In this document: piece after piece, positions 51,361 through 59,543 of the stretch
Numbering within the stretch: position 1 is the first letter of the stretch
How the letters are laid out: the number at the start of each line of letters is the position of its first letter
From: Actinomadura alba
Lineage (GTDB): Bacteria > Actinomycetota > Actinomycetes > Streptosporangiales > Streptosporangiaceae
DNA: 64,000 nt
Assembly: GCF_014323705.1 (NCBI RefSeq)
Contig: NZ_JABVEC010000008.1
Span: 124,001-188,000, forward strand
Direction of reading: 5' to 3'
The notes under the pieces: model-generated
Told to the model about the DNA's origin: nothing
Database searches by the model: none
What the model saw: the letters and a program-made list of their open reading frames with translations, nothing else
Program-made: the position numbers and the translations under genes

Positions 51361-52643
51361 TGGCCACCCCCGACATCCGCAGCGGAGCGAGGAATGTCGG
51401 CGGAGCCGTTGCCAGGGGGTCTGGGGGGTCGTCCCCCCAGAGGAAAGACGTGCTGCGACCGGCCCGGATGTGGCCACGCGATGTGGTCAAGGTCGGCGCG
51501 GTGGGCCTGCGCACCCGCCCGATGCGGGCCTTCCTCTCCGCGCTGGGCATCGCCATCGGCATCGCCGCGATGGTCGCGGTCGTCGGCATCTCGTCCTCCT
51601 CCCGCGCCGAACTCGACCGCACCCTGGCGTCACTGGGCACCAACCTGCTCACCGTCTCACCCGGTACGACCCTGACCGGCGAGGCGGCCCAGCTGCCCAC
51701 CGAGGCCGAGGCGATGGTGGGCCGGGTCGCGCCGGTGCACGCCGTGTCGGCCATCGGCCTCATCGACGGCGCGAAGGTGTACCGCAACAGCAAGATCCCC
51801 GAGGCCGAGACCAGCGGGATCGCGGCCTACGCCGCCCGCACCGACCTGCGCGAAGCCATCGGCGCGCAGGTCAGGAGCGGAACCTGGCTGAACGCCGCCA
51901 CCGGCACGTACCCGGCGACGGTGCTCGGTGCGACCGCCGCGGAACGGCTCGGGATCGGCCACGCCGGCCCCGGCACCCAGGTGCTCATCGGCGGCGAGAT
52001 GTTCACCGTGGTGGGCATCCTCGCCCCGGCCCCGCTCGCGCCCGAACTGGACACCGCGGCGCTGGTCGGCTGGCCGGCGGCGGAGTCCAGTCTGGCCTTC
52101 GACGGGCATCCGACCACCGTCTACACCCGCTCTGAGGACGCGAACGTCGAGCAGGTCCGCGCCGTGCTGGGTGCCACCGCCAACCCGGAGGCACCCAACG
52201 AGGTCGAGGTCTCCCGCCCCTCTGACGCGCTCGCCGCCAAGCAGGCCGCGGGCGAGGCGTTCACCGGGCTGCTCCTCGGTCTGGGCGCGGTGGCGCTGCT
52301 CGTAGGCGGCGTCGGGGTGGCCAACACCATGGTCATCTCGGTGCTGGAGCGGCGCTCTGAGATCGGCCTGCGCCGCTCGCTCGGCGCGACCCGCGGCCAG
52401 ATCCGCACCCAGTTCCTTTCCGAGTCGCTGCTGCTCTCCGCCCTCGGCGGCGCGGGTGGCGCGCTGCTGGGCACCGCGGTCACCTCCGGTTACGCCCTCT
52501 ACCAGGGCTGGCCGACCGTCGTACCGGCCTGGGCGGTGCTCGGCGGCGTCGGCGCGACCCTCGCCATCGGCGCCCTGGCCGGTCTCTACCCGGCGATCCG
52601 CGCCTCCCGCCTCTCCCCCACGGAGGCGCTCGCCACGCCGTAA
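51360..52643 (+). CDS. ABC transporter permease, MacB/FtsX type
   Basis: A 427-residue permease with one N-terminal helix (MRAFLSALGIAIGIAAMVAVVG), a large outside MacB_PCD domain (about 75-300), and three C-terminal FtsX helices (GLLLGLGAVALLVGGVGVANTM onwards) with ERRSEIGLRRSLGATRGQI. With the ATPase and fusion protein it forms a MacAB-like exporter, likely for peptides or antibiotics; the substrate is not known. Confidence 0.94.
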   Translation: MATPDIRSGARNVGGAVARGSGGSSPQRKDVLRPARMWPRDVVKVGAVGLRTRPMRAFLSALGIAIGIAAMVAVVGISSSSRAELDRTLASLGTNLLTVSPGTTLTGEAAQLPTEAEAMVGRVAPVHAVSAIGLIDGAKVYRNSKIPEAETSGIAAYAARTDLREAIGAQVRSGTWLNAATGTYPATVLGATAAERLGIGHAGPGTQVLIGGEMFTVVGILAPAPLAPELDTAALVGWPAAESSLAFDGHPTTVYTRSEDANVEQVRAVLGATANPEAPNEVEVSRPSDALAAKQAAGEAFTGLLLGLGAVALLVGGVGVANTMVISVLERRSEIGLRRSLGATRGQIRTQFLSESLLLSALGGAGGALLGTAVTSGYALYQGWPTVVPAWAVLGGVGATLAIGALAGLYPAIRASRLSPTEALATP

Positions 52644-52671
52644 GCCCAGGTCGGGGGGCGGAATGGGCCGC

Positions 52672-53160
52672 TTAGACCATGTACTGGTCGTGGCGGTGGT
52701 AGACGTCGGTCCATTCCGCCTCGCTGAGCTGCCGCCCGCTCGCCACGATCTCGGCCAGTTCCTCGAAGTAGGCCTCGCGGGGTGCGCCCGGGGCGAACAG
52801 GACCAGCATCGTGGCCGGTCCGTCCGAGTTGCGGAACGCGTGAATCCCTCCTGGGGGCACGAAGAGGAAGTCGCCAGAAGAGCCGCTGGCCCAGCGTTCA
52901 CCGTTGTACAGGCTGACCGTCCCGCTCAGGACGAAAAAGGATTCGGAGAAGGTCTTGTGGAAGTGCGCTCCTCCCCCTGACGGCTCGGCACCCATCTCCC
53001 ACCGGTAGAGCCCGTACTGGCCGCCGGTGCTCGCGCCGGTCGCCAAGTAGTGCACCCTCGTACGCCCGCCGATCGACAGGTCCGGCGCGGTGTCCGCAGT
53101 GCGGAGCCTGCCGGTGATCTCGCCCTTGTCACTTAGGTAGAGAGCGTCCGGATATGACAT
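52672..53160 (-). CDS. Cupin-domain protein
   Basis: A 162-residue single-cupin protein. Motif 1 is AHFHKTFSESFFVLSG (H-x-H...E) at about 66-81 and motif 2 is GDFLFVPPGGIHAFRN with the last metal His. Such cupins bind Fe, Mn or Zn and may be enzymes or sensors; no substrate is evident. The ATG at 53160 has GAGGAGGAA 4 bases upstream; the frame is open further but without a ribosome site. Confidence 0.9.
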   Translation of the reverse strand: MSYPDALYLSDKGEITGRLRTADTAPDLSIGGRTRVHYLATGASTGGQYGLYRWEMGAEPSGGGAHFHKTFSESFFVLSGTVSLYNGERWASGSSGDFLFVPPGGIHAFRNSDGPATMLVLFAPGAPREAYFEELAEIVASGRQLSEAEWTDVYHRHDQYMV

Positions 53161-53409
53161 CCCGTTCCTCCTCGTTGGCTTAGAACTCCTATGGCTACAG
53201 GGGCAAAGTAGCGGTGAGCAATCTTGCGGACCGCGGATTGACCGCAAGAGCCGACTGCGCTCCAAAGCTGCGGTGTCGGCAGATCCAGACGATCCGCACG
53301 GTGAGTTGCGGCGTTCTGCATGGAGTGGGCCTCTCGACTGCGTCACAGGGGGAGGGACGGGCCGCCCCGGGTGTTCGTCACGGGTCAGGTGCGGGGTGGT
53401 CAGGAACCG

Positions 53410-53568
53410 TCAGCGTGCCTGGATGAGGTGGTCGAGGGTCCGGGCATCGCTGAGCATAGGCTCATCGAATTCCCAGGAGCCGGTACGGAAGGCGTCCACC
53501 ACGCGGCTCAGGAAGATCGTCATGCTGTCGGCGGGGGGCACGCAGTGCACGCGTTGCCTCGTCGTCAC
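53410..53568 (-). CDS. Possible small protein of 52 residues
   Basis: GTG start after an in-frame stop; the peptide contains MTIFLSRVVDAFRTGSWEF and ends DARTLDHLIQAR. The composition looks like a real helical protein, and nothing else explains the 520-bp gap between the cupin and Imm49 genes. No ribosome site and no family recognised, so it may also be the relic of a longer gene. Confidence 0.35.
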   Translation of the reverse strand: MTTRQRVHCVPPADSMTIFLSRVVDAFRTGSWEFDEPMLSDARTLDHLIQAR

Positions 53569-53680
53569 GGACCGTGCCGTGCGTCACCGCGACCCGCGAA
53601 TCCGCAGGGGCTCAGAATTCGAGCGTCGTTGCGCGCGCATCGTCGATTTTCCGCCGTTCGCTAACGTTAGGTCGCCGTGC

Positions 53681-55261
53681 TCAGCCGAACCGGGCGAAGT
53701 CTGAGGGTGTCCGGGTCCAAGAGCCATCGACGATCCGGGACGGCAGGTAGTCGGATTCGACCTCGATCGTCCATCCGCGGTCGTGGGCCGCGCAGGACAG
53801 GCCGAGTGCTTCGATCGCGATCAGGCCATCCATGTCGCCGTTCCGGTCACCGACCGAGAAGTATTGCCGGTAGCGGTCCAACGCCTCGGCCAACGTCCGG
53901 TTGAAGCCGTTCGGATCGTTCGCGAGTAGGCGGTCGAAGAGCAACAGGGGTGGCCTGAACAAGCAATCCCAGTGTGCGCCGTCTCCGATCATGGCCAATC
54001 CTGCATCCACGTGCGGGCGGGGGTCATCGCCGGACAGGTGGGTCCGCAACGCTCGCGCGAAGCGTGCGGTGACGTGCGGGTACGGGTTCTCTTGGAGTAC
54101 CTCGTCGCTCACGCGGCTCAGGGCGTGGAGCGCATCGTCCGACCGGGTGGCCAGCGCCAGAGCGGCCGCCCTGGTGTAGGCCAGCGGTGTGGTGGCGCTG
54201 GTGGGGCCGTCCGCCGCCAGCGTTCCGGTCCGTCCGGCGAGGGTGATCTCCACCTGGGTTCCGCGCGGCACCGTGAGTTCGAACGCGGCGCATGCGGCTT
54301 GGCCGGCCATGACCAGGTCGGTCCATTGGCGAGGGTCGGCGGCGGCCGGGTCGGCGAGCGAGCGGAGAGCGGCGACCTGGAACCGGTCACGGGCGAAGTC
54401 CAGCCAGTCACCGCCCCACTCGAAGAGACGCTTGATGTCCTTGCGCGCGGCCTTGTCCCGCGAACGGATGTAGGCGTTGACGTTGTCCATGGTGAACGGT
54501 GGACGAGGGATCCGGGCCCCGGGCTCGGCCTCCTTGGGGCCGTTCCCGGTCACCAGACGGGCCGGAAGGTAACCGGACTCGACCTCGATGGTCACGCCGC
54601 TGTCGTGAGCGAGTGCCGCCAACGCCAGCGGGCCCCACGCGATCCGGTCACGGACGCACGTTCCCGCAAGTAGCCGGTACCGTTCGAGCGCCGCGCCCAA
54701 CCGCTCGTTGAAGTCCGAGTGATCGTTCTGTACGAGTGAGCGGAGCAGGGCCGTCCTGCCATCCGTTGCCTCGACGGAGACGGTCCCTTGCGCGGCGAGA
54801 CCGTGGGTGCTCGCCCACCGGGCAGCCAACGCACGGGCGTAGGCGGCCTCGGAACCTTCTGGTAGAAGGTGAACTGCCTTGTACAGCTTCAGTAGCGTGC
54901 GCTCGTTGCGAACGATCAACGCCAGGTGGAAGGCCTGAATCCAGGCAGCAGATAGGGGGCGTTCCCCAGCCTGGACCTCGATGCCGAGTCCGAGGCCGAC
55001 GTAGTCGATCCAGGTGCGTGCCACCTCGCCCGCCGGGGTGTGCAGAGCGAATGAATGGTCGGCCGCCGTGTCCGCAGCGCTTCTCAGCGCGTCCCAGACA
55101 TCGCGACTTTCGAATCGGGGGTCGTCGGTGAGGAAGCGGGCCGCGACGTAGTCCAGCAGCTTGTCGCTGATGAGCTGGATATGCTCCGGCAGTTCGAGCG
55201 TCTTCAACTGTTGGAGTTCTTCGGGGACGGCCAGCGCGGTGGCCAGTTCCGCATCACTCAT
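53681..55261 (-). CDS. Immunity-49-like protein with a tandem duplicated domain
   Basis: A 526-residue cytosolic protein made of two similar units. Unit 1 ends NDHSDFNERLGAALERYR...GVTIEVESGYLPARLV (about 200-260), and unit 2 ends NDPNGFNRTLAEALDRYR...GWTIEVESDYLPSRIV (about 455-520). The IEVxSDYLP motif is typical of Imm49 proteins, which neutralise nuclease or other toxins in polymorphic toxin systems. No toxin gene is in the window. Start ATG at 55261 lies inside a divergent overlap region with the HIT gene; an ATG at 55279 is possible. Confidence 0.7.
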   Translation of the reverse strand: MSDAELATALAVPEELQQLKTLELPEHIQLISDKLLDYVAARFLTDDPRFESRDVWDALRSAADTAADHSFALHTPAGEVARTWIDYVGLGLGIEVQAGERPLSAAWIQAFHLALIVRNERTLLKLYKAVHLLPEGSEAAYARALAARWASTHGLAAQGTVSVEATDGRTALLRSLVQNDHSDFNERLGAALERYRLLAGTCVRDRIAWGPLALAALAHDSGVTIEVESGYLPARLVTGNGPKEAEPGARIPRPPFTMDNVNAYIRSRDKAARKDIKRLFEWGGDWLDFARDRFQVAALRSLADPAAADPRQWTDLVMAGQAACAAFELTVPRGTQVEITLAGRTGTLAADGPTSATTPLAYTRAAALALATRSDDALHALSRVSDEVLQENPYPHVTARFARALRTHLSGDDPRPHVDAGLAMIGDGAHWDCLFRPPLLLFDRLLANDPNGFNRTLAEALDRYRQYFSVGDRNGDMDGLIAIEALGLSCAAHDRGWTIEVESDYLPSRIVDGSWTRTPSDFARFG

Positions 55262-55277
55262 CCTGGTTTCCGCGTGC

Positions 55278-55643
55278 ATGGAGAGTAACGCTACTGTCGC
55301 CGCGTTCGCGCCGCTGCGTCCCCTCGCGCCAGGACATACGCTGGTCATCCCAACAGGTCACTACGCTGATATCTTCGACACGCCGCCCCGCCCGCTTGCC
55401 GACGTTATGGCCTTGGTCCAGCGCGTGGCCAAGGCGATGCGTATCACTTTGGGCGCCGGAGGCGTGAACGTCCTTCATGCCAGCGGCCCAGACTCGGAAC
55501 AATCGGTTCCGCATCTGCACTTCCATGTGGTCCCGCGCTGGCAGGACGACGGATTCTCGACCTGGCCGGCCGGTCGGTCCCGTCACCGCATCGCCGCCGA
55601 TTCGGTCGCGCAGCTGGCCGACGCGCTGAGATCACACGAGTAG
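55278..55643 (+). CDS. HIT-family nucleotide hydrolase/transferase
   Basis: A 121-residue histidine-triad protein: PLAPGHTLVIPTGHYADIFD near 15-34 and the catalytic triad SVPHLHFHVVPRW near 88. HIT enzymes split nucleoside phosphoramidates or related nucleotides. The usual first 20-30 residues (C-x-x-C, IPS motif) are missing, so it is a short form or 5'-truncated. Its start overlaps the divergent Imm49 start. Confidence 0.82.
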   Translation: MESNATVAAFAPLRPLAPGHTLVIPTGHYADIFDTPPRPLADVMALVQRVAKAMRITLGAGGVNVLHASGPDSEQSVPHLHFHVVPRWQDDGFSTWPAGRSRHRIAADSVAQLADALRSHE

Positions 55644-55720
55644 CCGCGGGGGCAACGAGCACCGACCGAGCTCACCCGCCGGTACGGGTGCGGCGTGGTC
55701 GCCACCGATAGGGCCACTGT

Positions 55721-56362
55721 TCAGCTCGAACCGACGCCGCGGTCTTCGCGTCGCATGTCCCCGATGCCGGGGGTCCCCGCACCCAGGCCGTAACGCAGGA
55801 GCACAGCGCCTTTGGACGAGGCGACGGGCGGCTCGAGGAGCACCAGGTTGGCAGGCACGGTACCGCCGTCGAACACTTTCTTGCCGACGCCGAGCACGAT
55901 GGGGAAGACCCACAGGTCGAGCCGGTCGAAGAGGCGCTCGTGCAGGAGGGTCTGCACCAGGTTCAGGCTTCCGATCACGTGGACGTGCTCATGCCTGCCA
56001 CGCAGCTCGTGCACGGCGCTCACCAGGTCGGGTCCCAGCTGCGTCGAGCCCGTCCAGCCCAGATCCGGGTTGCCTCGCGAGGCGACGTACTTCGGGATGC
56101 TGTTGAACAGCGTGGCGATCCCGCCGTCGACGCCGTCGACCTGGTTCGGCCAGAACGCGGCGAAGATGTCGTAGGTCTTGCGGCCCAGCAGCAGAGCGTC
56201 CATGCCCTCCATTCCGGCACCGACGTGCCGGCCGACCGTCTCGTCGAACAAGGGCGCCTGCCATCCCCCGAACGGAAAGCCGTCGGGGTCCTCCTCGGGA
56301 TCACCCGGCGCCTGGCCAACCAGGTCGAGCGTCGCGAACAGGTCGATGTGGATCGTGCCCAT
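55721..56362 (-). CDS. Dihydrofolate-reductase-family (RibD C-terminal-like) protein
   Basis: A 213-residue NADPH-binding protein: start MGTIHIDLFATLDLVGQAPG, MDALLLGRKTYDIFAAFWP near 60, and VHVIGSLNLVQTLLHERLFDRLDLWVFPIVLG near 135, as in YwjB/YyaP-type DHFR-fold proteins. Their substrate is generally unknown; they are not the housekeeping DHFR. GGAGGAGG lies 5 bases before the ATG at 56362. Confidence 0.9.
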   Translation of the reverse strand: MGTIHIDLFATLDLVGQAPGDPEEDPDGFPFGGWQAPLFDETVGRHVGAGMEGMDALLLGRKTYDIFAAFWPNQVDGVDGGIATLFNSIPKYVASRGNPDLGWTGSTQLGPDLVSAVHELRGRHEHVHVIGSLNLVQTLLHERLFDRLDLWVFPIVLGVGKKVFDGGTVPANLVLLEPPVASSKGAVLLRYGLGAGTPGIGDMRREDRGVGSS

Positions 56363-56472
56363 GGTGTCCTCCTCCTTGTGTGCCGGCACGACCTTAGACC
56401 GGCGTCCGGACAAAATTTGCTCACTGTGCGTCTGGTTTGGTCCTATTCGCTGACTCCGGCGGGCACGCCCCA

Positions 56473-56544
56473 ATGATCATCATGGCGTCGGCGTCCGGGA
56501 TGCAGGTGCCGGCGATCGCCCGGCTCGCTCAAGCGGTCGCATGA
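56473..56544 (+). pseudogene. IS630-family transposase remnant
   Basis: IMASASGMQVPAIARLAQ matches the conserved N-terminal helix of IS630-type transposases (MASASG-x-x-V-P-x-I-A-R-L-V) and stops at TGA after 23 codons. No further transposase sequence or ends were recognised. Confidence 0.6.
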
Positions 56545-56691
56545 GACAACCGCCGGGAAAATATCCGCCTGGCCTGCGGGTACATCTCGTCGGTGGTTGG
56601 CTTTCTTCGGCTGCATGTCGGGGTCGGCGGCGTGCCGATCGTCTTATACAAGAGGGCAGATGGCCCAGCTGCAAAGGAGGCGGAGGGCGCC

Positions 56692-57024
56692 GTGCCGGAT
56701 GAGGACAAGAAGCGAGCGCACCGAGCCCTGGTGGATCGCGTGCTGAACGGGGAGGGCAGGGCACCTGCGGAGCAGCGAGCGCGTGCCTTCGGCAACGACG
56801 GCCTCTCCCCGCCATTAGACGCGCTGATCGGCAAGGTCGCCGACAGGCCGGCGCAGGTCACCGAGGCGGACTTGGCTGCGGCGAAGGCGTCGGGCTGCAC
56901 CGAGGACCAGCTTTTCGAACTGGTGATATGCGCCGCGGTCGGCCAGTCCGCCCGGCTGTATGAAGCCGGACTGGCGGCCCTGGCCGAAGCGACCGTCAAG
57001 GGGAGGCCGGATCATGCGACTTGA
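56692..57024 (+). CDS. Carboxymuconolactone-decarboxylase-like small protein
   Basis: About 110 residues, helical: LVDRVLNGEGRAPAEQRARAF, then ALIGKVADRPAQVTEADLAAAKASGCTEDQLFELVICAAVGQSARLY, a pattern seen in AhpD/CMD-like proteins. The single Cys (GCTEDQ) is not in a C-x-x-C site, so no redox role is evident. GTG start with GGAGG upstream. It overlaps the next gene, a clear CMD-family protein, by 11 bp; the two may form a heteromer. Confidence 0.65.
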   Translation: MPDEDKKRAHRALVDRVLNGEGRAPAEQRARAFGNDGLSPPLDALIGKVADRPAQVTEADLAAAKASGCTEDQLFELVICAAVGQSARLYEAGLAALAEATVKGRPDHAT

Positions 57025-57595
57025 CATCCTCAACCACGGTTACGGCCCCAGAACCAAGCTGCTGTTCGCGCTCATCCGGCTGTTCTCCGGGCACCCGGTA
57101 CCGGACGCCGCCAAGCTGGTCTTCTACCGGCCCGATTTCTACGGTGCCCGGGCCAAGGCGTTCACCCACGAGGCGATGCGCGGACCGTCCGCCTGGTCGG
57201 TGGGCGACCGGGAGCTGATGGCGGCTTACGTGTCCAAGGTGAACGAGTCCGCGTTCTGCGTCGGCGCGCACACCGCGACCGCAAGGCAGGCGTACCAGGA
57301 CGGGCCACGGGTCGCGGCGGTGCTGGCCGACCTGGAATCGGCCCCCGTCGCAGAGCCGCTGCGGGCAACGCTGCGGATGCTCGGCAAGCTGACCCGGGAG
57401 GGGAAGGTCGGCGCCGAGGACATGCGGGAAGTGCTGGCCGCCGGTGTCTCACCCCAGCAGGTCCAGGACGCGCTGGCGGTCTGCGCCGCCTTCAACACCA
57501 CCGACCGGCTCGCCGACGCCTTCGGGTTCGAACTGCTCAGCCCCGAGGGCTTCGAGGCAGGAGCCAAGCACCTGCTCAAGCGGGGTTACCGGTAG
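57014..57595 (+). CDS. AhpD/carboxymuconolactone decarboxylase family protein
   Basis: A 193-residue helical protein. YVSKVNESAFCVGAHTATARQAY near 78-100 is the CMD/AhpD core with a C-x3-H but without the second Cys of the AhpD C-x-x-C centre. Such proteins can be peroxidase-related reductases or hydrolases. The ATG at 57014 has GGGAGG 6 bases upstream and overlaps the preceding gene. Confidence 0.82.
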   Translation: MRLDILNHGYGPRTKLLFALIRLFSGHPVPDAAKLVFYRPDFYGARAKAFTHEAMRGPSAWSVGDRELMAAYVSKVNESAFCVGAHTATARQAYQDGPRVAAVLADLESAPVAEPLRATLRMLGKLTREGKVGAEDMREVLAAGVSPQQVQDALAVCAAFNTTDRLADAFGFELLSPEGFEAGAKHLLKRGYR

Positions 57596-57617
57596 CCCGC
57601 GCAGCGCACACCCGACA

Positions 57618-59543
57618 TCACCCTGAGTCTCGAGGCTGAGGATCAAGGTAGCCCGCGGCTTGGAGGGTGAAGAGCTCGGCGTAGCGCCCTCCCGCGGACA
57701 TCAGCTGGTCGTGCGTGCCGTGCTCGGCCACCCGGCCGCCATCGAGTACGTAAATGTGGTCGGCCATCCGTACGGTCGCGAAGCGGTGAGAGATGAGCAG
57801 CACCGTCCGCCCGGCCAGCAGGGTGCGCAGTTGCTCGAAGAGCAGGTGTTCGGCCCGAGCGTCGAGGGTGGCGGTGGGCTCGTCCAGAATGATGAACGGG
57901 GCCTCCCGGAAGAAGGCGCGCGCCAGGGCGACACGCTGCCACTGCCCGCCGGAAAGGTCGATGCCGCCGGCGAACTCGGGTCCCAGCAGCGACTCATATC
58001 CCTGGGACAGCGCGGCGAGGAGGTCGTGGGCACCGGCCGCCCTGGCCGCCCGCGTCACGGCGGCACGATCGTCGGCTCTCTCCCAGCGGCCCATCCCGAC
58101 GTTGTCGGCGGCCGAGAGCAGGTAGCGCTGGAAGTCCTGGAACAGTACCGCGATCGAATGGCGCAGCCGATCCGGATCGGCTCCGGTCACATCGACGTCG
58201 TCGTACAGGATCCGCCCGGCCTGCGGCCGATAGAGGTGGGACAGCAGTTTTGCCAAGGTGGTCTTCCCCGAGCCGTTCTCACCGACCAGGGCGACGACCT
58301 GGCCGGCGCCGATCTCCATGCTGACATTCCGCAACGCCGGCTGCCGTCCCGACGGGTAGCGGAAAGTCAGGTTCTCGACCCTGAGCCGCCGGAAGCCGAC
58401 CGGCTCCGGACGGGCCCGCGGGGACGGCGGTGACCTCGGGGCCTGCGGGGCCTTCCCGAGTTGCGGAAGCTTCGGCGGCTGCGGGGGCGGTGATGATCCG
58501 GGAGCCAACGCGACGAATCCCTGCAGATCCTGTAGGAACGGAGCCGCCTCGAAGAGCAGGTCGGTGCCTGCGGCGGCGGTACGCAGCCGTACGCCGAGCA
58601 ACAGGACCGCCGTGGCGGCGGCACCGGCGTCGGCGACGGCCATCTCACCTGTCGCGGCCATTGCCAGCACCAGGCCCAGAACCGATCCCAGCGCGACGCC
58701 GCTGGTGAGGCGGGCCAGTATGGTGATCCGCAGCCGCCGCCGCGCGGTCACCCTGATCTCGGCCAGGCGCTCGTCGGTGCGCTGCTCCCACCGTGCTCGC
58801 AGGTAGCCGGCGAGGCCGAAGGCGCGGACCTCCTTCGCGGCACGGCGGGTGGTCAGGACGTCGAGCAGGTAGCTGCGTTCGCGTTCGGCGGGTGTGAGCC
58901 GAAACAGCGCATCGAAGAGCACCCGTCCGCTCCTGAGGCCCGCGAACCACAGCGGCACCCCTGCCAGGAGGGTGGCCGGGACCAGCAGGGGCTCGATGGC
59001 GGCCAGGGCGAGCGCGATCCCCGCGGTGCTCATGACCGCGCTGGTCAGCGCGCCGAGCCCCTGGGTGAGCTGGTGCGGGCGGATCCGGGCGCTCATCGAG
59101 GCGCGTTCCAGCCGGTTGTGGAACTCGGGGCGCTCGAACTGCTCCAGCTCGATGGTGCAGGCGACGTCCAGGACGCGTCCCAGGGCGTAGCGGTTCAGCT
59201 GCTCGCTGAGGACGTCGTCGCGGGAGGTCGCCACGGCGGTGGCGAGGCCGATGACGCCGAGCATGCCGAGGATCAGCGCGCCCTGTAGCAGCATTTCCAC
59301 CAGTGGCGATCCGGCTCCCGCCACCAGGAGCTTGTCCAGCAGGTCACGGCCGCCGAGGATGGGCAACACCAGACCGAGTCCGCCGACCGCCTGCAGCGCT
59401 GTGATCAGGAGGAACTCACGGCGGGCCGCGGCCAAGGTGAGCTTGAGCGCGCCGCCCAGGAGCCCGGGGAGCCGCCGCATTTCGATCTGCGGCGGCTCCG
59501 TCAACTCGGCCGCGGTGACCGGCGAGAGCGCGGGATCGCTCAT
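57618..59543 (-). CDS. ABC exporter (fused permease-ATPase) of the graspetide cluster
   Basis: A 641-residue half-transporter. A membrane domain with about six helices covers 30-345, then a Pro-rich linker (PPPQPPKLPQLGKAPQAPR) and the ATPase with Walker A GENGSGKTT near 421, signature DLSGGQWQRVALARAFF, Walker B FIILDEPTATLD and H-loop ISHRFATV. No C39 peptidase domain is present, so it does not cleave a leader itself. Its ATG directly follows the TGA of the ATP-grasp gene (TGAATG). It likely exports the modified peptide. Confidence 0.92.
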   Translation of the reverse strand: MSDPALSPVTAAELTEPPQIEMRRLPGLLGGALKLTLAAARREFLLITALQAVGGLGLVLPILGGRDLLDKLLVAGAGSPLVEMLLQGALILGMLGVIGLATAVATSRDDVLSEQLNRYALGRVLDVACTIELEQFERPEFHNRLERASMSARIRPHQLTQGLGALTSAVMSTAGIALALAAIEPLLVPATLLAGVPLWFAGLRSGRVLFDALFRLTPAERERSYLLDVLTTRRAAKEVRAFGLAGYLRARWEQRTDERLAEIRVTARRRLRITILARLTSGVALGSVLGLVLAMAATGEMAVADAGAAATAVLLLGVRLRTAAAGTDLLFEAAPFLQDLQGFVALAPGSSPPPQPPKLPQLGKAPQAPRSPPSPRARPEPVGFRRLRVENLTFRYPSGRQPALRNVSMEIGAGQVVALVGENGSGKTTLAKLLSHLYRPQAGRILYDDVDVTGADPDRLRHSIAVLFQDFQRYLLSAADNVGMGRWERADDRAAVTRAARAAGAHDLLAALSQGYESLLGPEFAGGIDLSGGQWQRVALARAFFREAPFIILDEPTATLDARAEHLLFEQLRTLLAGRTVLLISHRFATVRMADHIYVLDGGRVAEHGTHDQLMSAGGRYAELFTLQAAGYLDPQPRDSG

